A stretch of DNA of 64,000 nucleotides from Paralvinella palmiformis (GCA_025642065.1 JAODUP010000268.1:356001-420000), one strand, 5' to 3'. Shown: positions 11,345 to 24,399, numbered from the stretch's first letter. Numbers and translations are program-made. Notes: a model not told the origin generated them from the letters alone.

Positions 11345-12280
11345 TTCGAACGTCAACCAACTGTCATTATGGCTCTATACAATTGTTATATGGTTGATGG
11401 AACTATATATTAGAGGACCATAACGCTGTTATCAGGATCTGGGCGTGTCCTCTACAACTATGTCAACCAATCAACGATGTTATGGGAGTAAAGCGTCATT
11501 TCTCCTCGATATCCCCCCCCCCCCCGCATCCAACATCTGAACTGAGAGACGAGAAAACCGCGGAGATTAATGACAATATTACGAGCACACAAAAAGCATG
11601 GGCACGTAAACACTAAAATCTGTCTCCGATCACCAAACACCAAAATATGGCAGATACTCTGCCTTGGCCTTGATGGAAACCGGAAGCAGGAAGTCTATTT
11701 GGCAGACTGTTACAGAGGCTACTCAGCTGTTGGTGTATTTAGTACAACTAGTGGCCCTCGTAAAACAGACATCTTGGTGTACTTCTTGGGTACCGGGCAT
11801 TGCTGCTTATATGATTGGTCTTGTTGTTGTTGTGTAGTATGTCTGAGGGGCTGTTATTAGTTGTTGTGGAATATAGATGAGGGACTGTTCCTAGTTGTTG
11901 TGGGATGTAGATGAGGTTGTTGTGGGCTGTTCCACATAACTTCCACCAATAATATACAGTGTGTGTAACTAGCCAAAATATTCACAGGCCCCACTGACCT
12001 GTATAATATTAAACACAACCAGCCCTGACTTATTTTCTCACAGGCCCTGATTTTTTATCACTGACATATACCAACTTTTTACCAAGCCCTGTATAACATC
12101 TGGACATATCGCCGAATTGTACAACTATAAACCATAATACTGTAACTTGTTCTGTTAGGAGCATTAGCCAATCATCGAGTATAGCTAACGACAATGTTGA
12201 TATAAGATTTGTTATCAATTGTTTTATGTACTAGAATCCTTGTTCAAGTATTCAAAGACAGTCTTCTCTTATGACACCAT
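11345..12280. other. Intergenic DNA
   Basis: No gene is identified. The frame at 11570-11860 starts in ordinary sequence and ends in Cys-rich TTG repeats, with no known domain. A 12-base C run lies near 11514-11525. Confidence 0.5.
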
Positions 12281-12284
12281 TCGA

Positions 12285-13170
12285 TGACGATGTCAGAGTA
12301 ATAGACCCATTGCGCGCTTTGCATTATGGGATTTATAGGGGGTCCACTGAGCGATAATACCGTGATAATCCCGCCATTTTAACCTTAAACGTCAATGTTC
12401 CGGATCTGTTATAATCATGCCAAAAACTAACTCCTGCGTACCGTACTGTCATGCTACTAGTAAGCGATATAAACATTTAAGTTGGCATGTATTGGCCACG
12501 GGATGAAATGCTGAGAACGCGTTGGGTAGTTTTAATTCGAAATGACAATCTGCGAGTCAAATTTTTACAATTACAGTGTCAGTGTAAGAATTGACTGAAA
12601 CAGTGAAAGGCGCAAATAAAGTGTAATTTACCAATATTATTATCCATCAGATCATAGATAATAATATTGGTAAATAAAGTGTAATTTACTATATTATTAT
12701 ATCCATGAATAATAAATTAAATTTACCAATATACTGAACTCTATTCTTCTTCTTATCATTAAATAAAATTTTAGTGTGATTTACTATGAACACAACATTT
12801 TAACAGTCTTTGTTATGTGCAGTGAATAATATTGTACTATGGTTTACAATGTCGAATATTACACTTTACTATCATTTTATAAAGTAGCAATGACGGACGA
12901 TTAGCATATACTGATATAGTTATAATCTGATTTTCAATTTTGGAATACAATTTTTCAACAGTGCCGGCTTTCTCGGTGTCGAAGCAGAGTTGTTAAACGG
13001 TACGCAGGAGTTAGTTTTTGGCATGATTATAACATATCCGGAACATTGATGTTTAAGGTTATAATGGCGGGATTATCACGGTATTATCGCTCAGTGGACT
13101 CCCTATAAATCCAACAATGCAAAGCGCGGCTGATTTGTTTGTTGACGTCATTATGCTTCAGGCTTATTGG
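12285..13170. mobile_element. Fold-back DNA element with long terminal inverted repeats
   Basis: The left arm (about 12312-12445) and right arm (about 12995-13128) are inverted copies of roughly 130 bases. Shared blocks include GCGCTTTGCATT, CACTGAGCGATAATACCGTG, CCCGCCATTTTAACCTTAAA and AAAACTAACTCCTGCGTACC. The arms enclose about 550 bases of AT-rich DNA with no transposase. The core holds a perfect 18-bp palindrome arm pair (12627-12644 and 12657-12674). Matching sequence beyond the arms, AATAAGCCTGAAGCAT, suggests the element reaches about 13168. A solo arm is found at 47905-48045. Confidence 0.85.
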
Positions 13171-13564
13171 CGCTCAAGAAAGTTGACGTAAAATTGTCTT
13201 TTAAATTCTTGGACCAATCGGGATGGTGAATAGTAAAATTTGATCTGACCGAGGTCATTATTATCATCTTCCTTTTGAGTTTTGGCTGATGAACCGTATT
13301 TGTTACACACACACGTGCGCGCGCACACACCCACATTTATATTACCACAACTAAGTGTTATTCTGAAGAAAACATTTTGTTTCCTTCTAATTTAATTGAT
13401 ATTGCCTGAGTACGGTTACGGCCTTAACTCATTTAATACTTGTATCATAAAGATGATCTCTATAATTCCATAATACAACCAATCATTATATTCCAGGTGA
13501 GGATGATGCCATATATGGCTGCTAATGATAAACTTCTAACATCCGTAATGACCTATCACTATCC

Positions 13565-13637
13565 AGAAAGTTAACCAATGAATCTGTGGTGGATTCGAAA
13601 CGGAGATCACCAGATTACTAGTCCAGTACCACTTCTG
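13565..13637 (-). mobile_element. tRNA-like SINE head
   Basis: The minus strand contains a B-box-like CGTTTCGAATCCACC and an A-box-like TAACTCAGAAGTGGTACTGG about 40 bases before it. It is not a clean tRNA gene, and no body copy was matched elsewhere in the window. Confidence 0.45.
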
Positions 13638-13659
13638 AGTTATCACATACCGAAACTCT

Positions 13660-13935
13660 GAATTGTTGACAATGTTATGTTGACAGTGTGCTTTTGACAG
13701 TGTGTTGCTGACAGTATATAGTAGGCAATGTATTATTCATACTGTGCTGTTTAAACCGTATGCAGACAGTATGTTGTTAATGCTGCGTTTACCAGAATGT
13801 GTTCTTGACGTTGTGTTGTTGACATTGTATTGTTGATATTGTATTGTTGACATTGTGTTGTTGACATTGTGTTTGTTGACATCTTTTGTTCTTAATATTA
13901 TGCTGTTGACATAGTGTTTATTGACAGTGTGATAT
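13660..13935. repeat. Degenerate TTGTTGACATTGTG minisatellite
   Basis: About 14 variant copies of a 15- to 20-base unit, best preserved at 13805-13875 (TTGTTGACATTGTGTTGTTG). Confidence 0.8.
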
Positions 13936-14024
13936 GCCATGGATAGTAAGTATTATGACTATCTAGCCGCTAGTGTCACACGTACCAATGACTGTTAGTA
14001 TTCTGACTGTACAGTGCTCGTTAG

Positions 14025-14025
14025 C

Positions 14026-14062
<37 letters not shown>
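14025..14062. repeat. (GA)n microsatellite
   Basis: About 18 GA units. Confidence 0.95.
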
Positions 14063-14070
<8 letters not shown>

Positions 14071-14237
14071 TGATAATATTGTTTACCAAGTCGAGCTATT
14101 AATGGGACATTTAATAAAGTTGCTGATAATCATTGTTTGTTTTCCTGTTTCGGTTGCGCTCTTTCCTAATTGTTGATGGTTCATTTTTCGGTTCTGGTAT
14201 CAGTAGATTAGTGGTAATGTCGCTTTACTGTGTGTGG

Positions 14238-14238
<1 letters not shown>

Positions 14239-14287
<49 letters not shown>
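14239..14287. repeat. (AC)n microsatellite
   Basis: About 23 uninterrupted AC units. Confidence 0.95.
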
Positions 14288-14289
<2 letters not shown>

Positions 14290-15070
14290 GAGAGATTCTA
14301 ATAATTGTGGACGTTCTAATAAGAGCACCCCCTACTATTCAAAGTCAGGATTGTTTTTGTTGCATTCCAAAATAACACGTGATCGTCATCTTAAACAATA
14401 ACAAATATTAATATTTTAGTTATTAACTAACTATATTCAGATAAATGTTCTTCCGTGATGTAGAGACCTCATACTAAATGCTGTGTATTGATGTCCACAT
14501 ACAAACATAATAATGATATATAACAAATAGAAGTCAATTTGTTTTAGTCTCACAAATATTGACTCCCTGACGGATGAAACAATGTATTTACTGATATGTG
14601 ACGTCATATCCGTTATCAATACAACTACGTTTTATAACACGTTTTCTAAGATTCCAAAAGTTTGTTTACATGAATTCTACAAAAATATTTGGGGGGGGGG
14701 ATTCGAAGACATAGCTTAATTAGTCAGTAAATAGTAATATGAAGATAGATATTTACCAATTCACGTGATTGAGATACTTTCCATCAGATGACGTTAATAA
14801 ACATTCTTGTGTAAACTTTCTATAAATAAAATAGGATAAATTCGGAACTTCAATCCGGGTCAGCATCCTGTATATGACGTAAGTAGGAGTAACTGGATTA
14901 GATTATTAGATTTTAATCAATTATAAAATTTTAGTATTTTCATAATTCAGGTCGTCTTTATTATTTGTATTAATGTGGTTCATTTTATTCTTTCTGAAGT
15001 TAGTGTTAGATTATTATTTCAATATTTCTGTGTACAGGATAGCTAAATGTTTTGGTTGGCTTGTCTACGG
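14290..15070. other. Intergenic DNA
   Basis: No gene or repeat family was identified. There is a G run at 14691-14700. Confidence 0.5.
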
Positions 15071-15077
15071 TTAATTG

Positions 15078-15138
<61 letters not shown>

Positions 15139-15150
15139 GTAAGTAAGTAA
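15078..15150. repeat. (AATC)n microsatellite
   Basis: About 15 units of CAAT/AATC passing into AAGT repeats. Confidence 0.95.
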
Positions 15151-15405
15151 ACGAGCAATAAATCAATCAATCAAATTGAAAGATAGAAGGTAAAGCATAT
15201 AAATGCCACCGCAGAACTTCTATTAAATTAACTTAACTGTTGCAGAGAATATCTCATGAACGTCTAAACTTAACAATTTAAGCTGAATATATTTGACTAA
15301 TTATTGTTTAGTAAATACAACATTAGTACCGAATCCTGTACAATATCATGATCAGTAGTATAAAATGCCCTTTTTAAATCACTAAACACTTCTATACAAA
15401 ATTTC

Positions 15406-15409
<4 letters not shown>

Positions 15410-15448
<39 letters not shown>
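15410..15448. repeat. (AT)n microsatellite
   Basis: About 18 AT units. Confidence 0.95.
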
Positions 15449-15450
<2 letters not shown>

Positions 15451-15654
15451 TGTAATATTTTCCTTTTGGTGATTACGTTTTCTCTTTCTCTAACATTATT
15501 CAGCAATTTCCGTCATATTATTTTATCTTTATAAATGTGTTTCACTAAAAGTTCTTTCTTAGTTTTTTTCTTGTGTTTCTTCTATCGTTCTAATTGTATT
15601 TTACTTATTTATGGCAATAGCTTACACTCTACCCTTATTATTTTAACTGAAAAG

Positions 15655-15775
15655 CAGTGTGTGTGTGTGTGTGTGCGCGCGCGCGCGCGCGTGTGTGTGT
15701 TTCATAGATCATAAATTGTTGATAGTTCTAAATTATGGTATCAAACTTCATTTGTCTTTTATATCCAAGTACAGT
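15655..15775. repeat. GTGT-GCGCGC tract plus short interspersed repeat, copy 2
   Basis: A GT run, then eight GC units, then GT, followed by TTCTAAATTATGGTATCAAA and TTTTATATCCAAGT. It is the second copy of the unit at 9725-9880. Confidence 0.65.
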
Positions 15776-15779
15776 CTTA

Positions 15780-16850
15780 ACTGAGGGTAGTTTGGTACAT
15801 AGGTATCTCCTGATCGTGTACTCAATGTTGCCAATGTCTGGGTTATACCTGCAGATGTATTGATTAATTACTAAATCAGGTAAGGTGGCGACATTGGATG
15901 ATTTAGTTATGTGATGTCATTAGGTAATGTCTTTGGATGGTGTTTGTACAGACGAAGCATATTCTGTCATTGGTCAAACGGATAAAACTGTACTCAGATC
16001 CAACGTAATGTTGAAGTATTCGTGCACAAACAACAAACTCTATTAATATCGAGGATTGTACGATAATTAAATGTTGATTTCCTGTTCTCGATCTGTCCAG
16101 TTCGTTAGCATTATAAAGAGTGGTGTTGTTATAAACACACGTCACTTAGCGAAGCCCTATGAGAGAGGGGCCGATCCTCGTTAGAGGGGGTTACTATTCC
16201 AATCATCATTCACTTACTTAGAATATCCAGCTGAAAACTTTCCAAAGAAAGAAAAACGCGTCACATCGGTAGATGGAAAGGTTGTCAAGATAACCAGAAG
16301 TCTACTTACAGCCTGAGTAACAGCCATTTTGAAGAAATAAACGTTAATTGTCAGAAATCACATCTGTCAGTGATAGTTTGCAGATCTTAGGGTGGTATGG
16401 AAGGGGGGGTTGATTTGTTTGTTTTTCGTTTGGTTGAATTATTGATTATTATTATTATTATTATTATTGAATAATCATCGTAGGTGTTAGTATTAATTAA
16501 TTAATAATTTAAAACAATTACATAAATATTAAATACATCATTATATTTGATAGATAACTCTACTCAAAACAAACTTATGTAGTAACTATTTCTCGACATT
16601 TGGACATATTGCGTTTTATTTATTTCATAGATTATGAATTTATTTATTTTTATTTATATATTTATTTTTGTTAATAAGAATGCTAAAACAATATTCTAAC
16701 CATTATCAGTTCTAATGGAGGTCCATGTTATATATTTTATAATGAGATACATCTGTCTCATCAGCCATTCTTTCTGCTCGTTATTTGTCAGAAAGTGTCT
16801 TCTTCATCGTCGGGCTTTATCTTTAATTTATAATATGATGTCTGTCTTAT
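15780..16850. other. AT-rich intergenic DNA
   Basis: No gene is recognised. There is a short TTA run at 16445-16468. Confidence 0.5.
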
Positions 16851-18920
16851 GGTAGTCGTATTATGGGATGGTGGACCTGATTACAGGATGTTGGCTCGGA
16901 TTATAGGATGGTGAATCTGATTATAGGATGTTGGCTCGGATTATAGGATGATGAATCTGATTATAGGATGGTGATTCTAATTATATAATGGTTAGTCGGA
17001 TTATAAGATAATGAGTATGAATATAGGATGATGAGTCTGATTATAGGATGGTGTGGTGTATTAATGAGTAATTGGTTGATATGACATCTGTGATTATTGA
17101 TTGTTGGGTCAGACTTTAGAATGGTAGCTCAGATTATAGGATGGTAGATTAGAGTATAGGGATGGTAGCTCAGATTATATGATGGTAGCTCACACTTTAG
17201 GATGCGAACTCAGATTATAGGATGGTAGCTCAGATTATAGGATGGTAGGTCTGATAATAGGATGGTAGCTCATATTATAGGATGGTAGCTCAAATTATAG
17301 GATGGTTAGTCAGATTATAGGATGATGAATCTGATTATAGGATGGTGATTCTAATTATAGAATGGTCAGTCTGATTATAGGATGATTAGTCGGATTATAA
17401 GATGGTGAGTATGAATATAGGATGATGAGTCTGATTATAAGATGATGTGGTGTATTAATGAGTAATTGGTTGATATGACATCTGTGATTATTGAATGTTG
17501 GGTCAGACTTTAGAATGGTAGCTCAGATTATAGGATGGTAGCTCGGACTTTAGGATGGAAACTCAGATTATAGGATGGAAACTCAGATTATAGGATGGTA
17601 GCTCAGATTATAGGATGGTAGCTCAGATTATAGGATGGTAGCTCGGACTTTAGGATGGGAACTCAGATTATAGGATGGAAACTCAGATTATAGGATGGTA
17701 GCTCAGATTATAGGATGGTAGCTCAGATTATAGGATGGTAGCTCGGACTTTAGGATGGGAACTCAGATTATAGGATGGGAACTCAGATTATATGATGGTA
17801 GATTAGATTATAGAATGGTAGCTCAAATTATAGGATTAGGGTCAGATTATAGGATAGTAGGACATATTGTAGGATTATAAAGTTGATCAATAAGTTATAG
17901 ATTATAGGATGGTAGCTCAGATTATAGGATGATAGGTATGATCATAGGATGGTAGGTTGTTTTATAGCATGGTAAGTCGGATTATAGGCTTGTGGGTCAG
18001 ATTATCAGATGGTGGGTCTGATTAAATTATAAATATGATTAAAGGGTCATGGATGAACTATAGAACGGTAAGTCAGATTATAAGATGATGCATCGGATTA
18101 TAGGAAGAAGGTTTGGATAATAGTGCTAGGTGGATAATTAGGTGTTAGTTCGGATTATAGGATGATAAATCGTACACTAGGAATTGTATGATGATATATC
18201 TGATTGTAGGATAGCATGGTTAGTTGGCTAAGAAGATGGTAGGTCAGATTATCAGAGTGTGGGTATCATTATAGGATGGTGTGTCGGATTAAACGGTAAT
18301 TGGTCGGATAGTAGGGCAGTAGGTCTGATTCCAGGATGGCAAGTTGGATTATAAGAAGATTATTTGGATAATTGTGTAGTAAATCCGATTGTAGGATGGT
18401 GGCTCGGATTATTAGATGATATGTCGGATTGCAGGATGGTAGGCCGTGTTATACATGGTGGTTCAAATTATAGGTTGGCATATCGGATTATAGATGGTAG
18501 GTCGGATTATAGAAACTGTGGGTCTGGTCATAGGATGGTGTGTCTGATTATAGGATAATGGGTTGGATAATAGGATGGTAGGTCTGATTATATGAGGCTA
18601 AGTCGGATTGAGGGATATTGGGTCGGATTAGAGATGAGGGTCAAATTATAGGATGGTAAGTCAGGTTATAGGATGAGGTATCAGATAATGGGATGGTAGG
18701 TCTGATTATAGGATAGTGGATCTGATTAAAGGATAGTGTTTCAGATTATAGGATGATGTGTCGGATTATAGGGTGGTAGATCGGATTATAAGATGGCGAA
18801 TCTGATTAGTGGGTGATGGTGTAGTTTGCAGTATGGTGGGCCACATTATAAGATACGGGTTAGATTATAGGATAGTAGGTCATATTGTAGGATTATAAAG
18901 TTGATCAATAAGTTATCATT
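16850..18920. repeat. Large minisatellite of about 20-bp units with higher-order repeats
   Basis: About 100 copies of a 19- to 21-base unit of the type GATTATAGGATGGTAGCTCA, with variants GGTCT, AGTCG and AACTC at the end. The middle (17500-17830) is nearly pure, while the flanks are divergent. A segment of roughly 140 bases at 16975-17120 recurs at 17340-17520, including the non-repeat words TGTGGTGTATTAATGAGTAA and TTGGTTGATATGACATCTGT. A second shared block (GTAGGATTATAAAGTTGATC) occurs at 17868 and 18888. It is therefore organised at two scales. Confidence 0.95.
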
Positions 18921-18939
18921 CTCTTAATATCAAACCTTG

Positions 18940-18942
<3 letters not shown>

Positions 18943-18970
<28 letters not shown>
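18943..18970. repeat. (CA)n microsatellite
   Basis: About 14 CA units directly after the minisatellite. Confidence 0.9.
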
Positions 18971-18973
<3 letters not shown>

Positions 18974-19144
18974 GTACTAGTTGGGGTACTACAGTCTATA
19001 CATTTATAATCATATACATCAAGTAACCATGTTTACTGTGTGTGTGTGTGTGTGTGTACTAATTTTCAGTCAGTATATCCAGACTTGTCTAAAACACTGA
19101 TATGAGTCAATCTATTGATAAGCTGTGTCCAGCTGCATAAGAAG

Positions 19145-19145
<1 letters not shown>

Positions 19146-19213
<68 letters not shown>

Positions 19214-19221
19214 TGTGTGTT
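19146..19221. repeat. (GT)n(GC)n(GT)n microsatellite
   Basis: GT run, eight GC units, then GT run. Long alternating purine-pyrimidine DNA of this kind can adopt Z-form. The frame across it is dismissed as a by-product. Confidence 0.9.
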
Positions 19222-19299
19222 CTAAGCCATCATATTAAGCCACCCAAACAACAACAAGAACAACAACAATATCAGACTACAACTTATGTCTCATATCAC

Positions 19300-20560
19300 C
19301 AACAAATCATTTACAGACGGATGTCACGCGACCCCTCTACGTTAGTTGAGTCACGTCAATCCCTTGCGCGCGCAGATCGTGTCATGACGTCACTGATGAT
19401 GGCGAAGACGTCATATAGCCGCGTCTACATGTGTTCTGTGATAGCCACCTGGTGTTGGTGTGATGTGTGTGTCGTCATCAAAGGGGGAGAGCGGGGGGCC
19501 GGTTCAGTCTTGGCTTATCTCAGTAGCTCTAGCTGCTCCAGTCAGTGGACAGACATACAGACAGACACACCGACAGATATGGCATTGGAGTAGAGGTGTG
19601 GAGGGTATAGAGCAAGTATAGAACGATGAGGATGATGGTGATGATGATAAAGATTATGATGATAATGATATCTGATGTATTCATCTGAAAGAGAAAGAGC
19701 GTTTTCTGTCCCGTCTTCTAATTCAAAAATGCGGCGACACGTGTAGCGAGCGGGCGATATTATGAGAACGTTGGGAGTAGCTCGCCTTTCAGGATACATG
19801 TCACCTCTCGGAGCGAATCCCATCCGACGTCGGTGTCCGGAATTAGGGCTATCCGGAGAAGACAGGCCACGCCCCTAAGATGATCCACTCCCCGTCGTTT
19901 GTAGGCTATCATTAGAGGTAGGCGTGTTTCGGTTTGTCTTTTTCTTAATTACCGCTTCCACTTTCAGTAAACTTTGCCACCTAGTGATAATATAACATCA
20001 CATACTGAGAGTAGTAGATCCAGATCACTTTTATGAGTTACAAATACCCCCTCCTCCTCTGAGGTCCTATAGTAGTCTACCTATTGCGAATAATATAATA
20101 AAATAAGACGGATTTGCCTTCTAACGAATCTAGTCTGTAATATCCCGGATAAACACCCTAGATTCCCTGCTAGTCGACCCACTCGAATATCGCTCAGGTC
20201 GTGTGTCGGCCATATAACCACCAACAACTTCCGGTGTTTGTTTTGGCACACGTCACACTAACATACGACGATCAGTAACAATTATAGACATTATACGTTC
20301 TCGGTACAATATATAACTCGACAATTTCGACGCGAAATTGTACATTACACTGAACTGGCGCGAGAATTAAGATATAAAACCAAAATGGCTGCCGAAGTTC
20401 TGTCTGTTACCGATTAAAAACAAAACGTATCCTTTATTGTTTTATTCGAGTGTAACTACAGAAAAACACGAGTTGTTTTCCAGTTGAAGTCAGTTTTGAT
20501 AAATGGATCATAAAGCTGTTCCTATACTAGCAATTTGAAGTAAGTTTGATAATGTCTCTA
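19300..20560 (+). promoter_or_regulatory. CpG-rich, promoter-like region
   Basis: CpG density is clearly higher here than in neighbouring DNA (TCACGCGACC, GCGCGCAGATCG, CCGACGTCGGTG, GAGCGCGGC further on). An ETS-like ACTTCCGGTG lies near 20227 and TATAAAA near 20373. An ATG in good context (AAAATGGCTGCCG, ATG at 20385) gives only MAAEVLSVTD before a stop. A consensus donor GAAGTAAGT lies near 20538. This could be the promoter and non-coding first exon of an unseen gene. No downstream coding exon was recognised. Confidence 0.3.
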
Positions 20561-22740
20561 ATAAAACTGTTCATAATTAAAAAGTCATCTTATATTCAGT
20601 TCTTTTCTCTACCATTATAAGGTAATTTTTAACATCAATACAAAAGAATTCTTTCATCATTCAGTCAGACATGCACATTATTGCTGACTTACAATATATG
20701 ATTCACAAGTTTGATCAAATACTGTAATTATTTACGTGTATATTGGGAATAGATTCAAACTAACTCAAACTCTCACGGACGTCTGTGAGAAATCTAGGTA
20801 CGCTACCTAGCGGCCAATATTACACCGGAGCGCGGCTAAGTCGACTCGTATTCGTAATAGGCGACGCATCTGGAAAGTGGCGAGCGATCGCTAACTGGAA
20901 GTTGACAAGATTTACATTTACAGTTAGTTCCAGACAATATTAATAATCTGTCGTGGGAATCAGTGATAAATGAAAACAGTCTTTACCTCTTCTCTAAACC
21001 TATCCGTTTCCATATTCTATTCGCCAGGCCCCTACCCCGAAGATCCCCCCCCCCCTCCATTGAAGTGAACCCCCCACCACCACCACCACAATCCGGACTC
21101 AGACCTATATTACCGTCGAACTAGGATCCATCATGTATTAGTTTGATATTAGGATAACAATTACTGACGCTAGATGGCGTACTTGACAAGTTGACTCTAT
21201 CATCTGCAAGCGTATGGCTTGTATAAACATTTGTGCTTTTAGCGGGTGTGTGTGTGTGTGTGTGAGTGTGTCACAATGTAGGTGAGTGTTTATACAGACC
21301 GTAACCTACTATACCAGCTTGGGAGAGAGACCTAAATAGGTTAATCTGGGATGTTAATGTGCAATGTTTTAATTTTAATGTAGGTTATATTGTGATATTA
21401 ATATTAACCCGCCTGATGTCGCAATATTACTATGTATGATTTAGCTTTGTTAATTTCTAATGTGGTTAACGTTAATGCTTTAATGTTGTCATCGTTAACG
21501 TTAATTTATCTGATACAATGAAGTTAATGTTAGAATACAATATGTTCTGACGTTAATGTTAATGTGCCTAACGTTATGTTGTTAATGCTGACGTTAATGC
21601 AACCTAATGTTATTATGTAATGTGAAGCTTTGTTTATGTGTCTTTGTGGGCAGAATACGACTATATCAGGTCACGTGATAGTTTCTAGTAGTAAGTAACA
21701 AATGGGAAGGGGGGGCACTGCGGTGATGAGTGCGTGTGAAAATATTATGATTATAATACAGTAATATTAATACGCTCTCTCTCTCTCTCTCTTTTTTCTA
21801 GGGTTACATTTATTTACGAGGCGATTCTTACACTTTATGTCACTTTACTTTTAATAGTATACAGCCGGCTGATCTTTACTAAAGTGACACCTGGTGTTAA
21901 CATAATATCACACCGTCCCGACATCTGGTGGCGCTTAACGTAATTATATAGTCTTCTCTTCGGACGCCGTATCTCGGCCGAATTGTCCTCCGCGAAGAAA
22001 ATAAGCGCTCCAAACAAATGCTAAAATTAAACAAATTTCAAAGTAATTGCCTTTACTTATCAGCAGAGATAAACCAAGCGATATCTATGTACCAGTTTTC
22101 TAGCGTTGTTTCGCTTTGGCTATGATTTGGCTAAGTTTTTGTGGGGGGGTTATGGTCGTGGTGAAAAAATGAACCGTTAACGGAGCCATGTTTGTGATGG
22201 TGTCGTGAAATGTATATAAACAATGATCTGGTTATAGTTGGTAACTTTCTGTTACTTATACAGTGATTGCTCTAGTGAGTTTCTGTTAAACAAATATTTT
22301 GTCTGTTAGCATGTTAGATAATAAGCCTTGGGCCTGGGAACTGGCGGATAGTGGAGTCCTAGGACCCCCCCCCCCCGACAACAAAATATAATACAGATAT
22401 GATTAGAACAGCTGGCTTTGTGGCAATAATGTGTAGGCACAGGCAAGTCGACACACACACAGAGAGAGACACACAGACACACTGGACCGAACCTGAAGGA
22501 ACTTCCAGGGTTGGGGAACTCCTTCTTTCACTTCCTTTTTTAAGTAACACATGTCGATTACAATGTGCAATGGTAACGTTTTAAAGAGTTGTTATAGTAT
22601 ATGTGAGTAATATATGGGGTGGACCTTTATGAATCCCCCCTCGCACAAACACGGGCGTTCCCCTACACCCAACCAGGGGCTTACACGACCCTGGGAACAC
22701 ATCTTGGTCAGGAACACCTCCCTTTCATATCCCAGTTCCC
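20560..22740. other. Intergenic DNA
   Basis: CpG-bearing sequence continues to about 20900. Beyond that are short GT (21247-21263) and CT (21775-21792) runs, TTAATGTTAATG-type words at 21340-21620, and C runs at 21046-21055 and 22366-22376. No gene is recognised. Confidence 0.5.
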
Positions 22741-22781
22741 GATCTCTCTCTCTCTCTCACACACACACACACGCGCGCGCG

Positions 22782-22816
<35 letters not shown>
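22741..22816. repeat. Compound (TC)n(AC)n(GC)n(AT)n microsatellite
   Basis: Four dinucleotide runs in immediate succession. Confidence 0.95.
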
Positions 22817-22817
<1 letters not shown>

Positions 22818-23099
22818 GATACATACATACACAAGCACATACACCTATTACATTGAACTGATTATCCAACCGTTTACTTTGACAATCCCGATTAAGACAT
22901 GCCGTTCCAGGAAGTCTGTAATAGTATGATATCTTATGCGATGACGTCATGCGAAGTATCCAGACATGACAATAAACACCCGAGCCATTATGACGAATGG
23001 TGCATTATTCCGAGAGTGACGATTAGCAACATCATAGAGGTAATTGTGTTGTGTCATCATGTATCCAGGACATCATTAATTTGTTTTTTCCATTAAGTG

Positions 23100-23425
23100 T
23101 TGGTTTGGTTTGGTTTTGTTGTTCGGGGAGAATCCCCAGGCTGTCCCCCACCACTCACAGGGGAGCAGTACGGAAAAATAGAGCCGAAATACCCTGAGGG
23201 TGGTCACTGCCAGAGTGTTTTACGTCCTCGGGGGTTTTTAACGTCCCCCTTTATTTTAAATAATTCAGTGGAGACGGCAGCGCCATTTAACGTGGTCAGC
23301 CACCCACGATGTAGTGAGCCGAGAAATGAATCCCTGGAAAAGTTTCGACCTCTTACGGGCTTCGAACCTGCGACCATTGGCATCAAGTGCCGGGTGCTTA
23401 ACCGCTAGGCCACCGGAGCTCATTA
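23100..23425 (-). mobile_element. tRNA-derived SINE, family E, copy 1 (near full length)
   Basis: On the minus strand the element starts near 23425 with a clear tRNA-like head: A box TGGCCTAGCGGTTAAG and B box GGTTCGAAGCC. A GC-rich body of about 240 bases follows, with GACGTTAAAAACCCC and GAGGACGTAAAACAC, and it ends in a CAAAACCAAACC tail at 23100-23125. The total is about 320 bases. A partial second copy of the body is at 53590-53720. The overlapping frames on both strands are by-products. Confidence 0.85.
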
Positions 23426-23551
23426 AGTGTAAACCACAAATTAATGCAATTTATACGCTATGTTGATGTGTTTAATGTTTTAGTATTCCAATATTATGTG
23501 TAATCCAACGTGTTATGATGCAAGCAATATCGACGGATTTGGAATAGTCTA

Positions 23552-23660
23552 ACTGTGTGTGTGTGTGTGTGTGTGCGCGCGCGCGAGCGTGTGTGCGCCC
23601 GCGCATGTGTCTGTGGGTGGGTGTGCGCGTATATATATATATTTGTGTGTGTGTGTGTGA
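23552..23660. repeat. Compound GT/GC/AT microsatellite
   Basis: GT run, GCGC run, GTGTGCGCC, then ATATATAT and GT again. Confidence 0.9.
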
Positions 23661-24399
23661 TGGAAGTATTGAACGGAAGCCTTAGAACAGAAGAAATGCT
23701 TTTGTGTGCCATTAATGTAGTGACATGTAGGGCCACCGTACGTCACTAATCTAATGGCAGGGGCTACTGTGTGCGATTAATTTGTTGACAGTGGTCACTG
23801 TATAACATTAATATAATGACATCTACCACTTAATGCTAATAGCTGTGTCACAGTGACCGATAAACATGATCAGCCTTGCCACGGTAGCAAGTGCGTCCTG
23901 TTATCTGTGTCACAGTTATAATTGTATCCTCTCGCCTGTGTCAATGCAACAATTGTGTTCTATCACCTGTGTCACAGTGACAAGAGTATTTTGTCAGCTA
24001 TATTATATTAACAACTAATATTAGTAATCTCGCTTTCAGTGAGCCCTGTGTTCTGCTGAATGTAACGACCCGGTTTATTACTAATCTATCAATACAGTGA
24101 CTACTGTAATTTGTTCTGATGCAATCTACCATAATGTACCAAAGTCAGCTCGTCCCTATATTATCATCCTGTACATTTGTTAGTCAGTTAGTCAATCAGT
24201 CGGTAAGTCAGCCAGTCGTTTGATATTATCATTCTGCTACTAAAACCTATCAGTGAAGACAGATAGACAGATGGACATGCAGACGTATACAAATAAGTAT
24301 ATAAAAACATTCTTATACTCAGGGACACGTATATATAGAAGCGGGGCTATGTTTTTACTGTATTATAGTTACTGAGAGTGGATATTTCTTGGAAGCATT

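Noticed and set aside
16850..18920. CRISPR-like array.
   Set aside because: The repeats are contiguous with no unique spacers, and the genome is eukaryotic.
19147..19593. 148-residue plus-strand frame.
   Set aside because: It starts in a GT/GC microsatellite, then has mixed composition without any recognised domain or splice signal.
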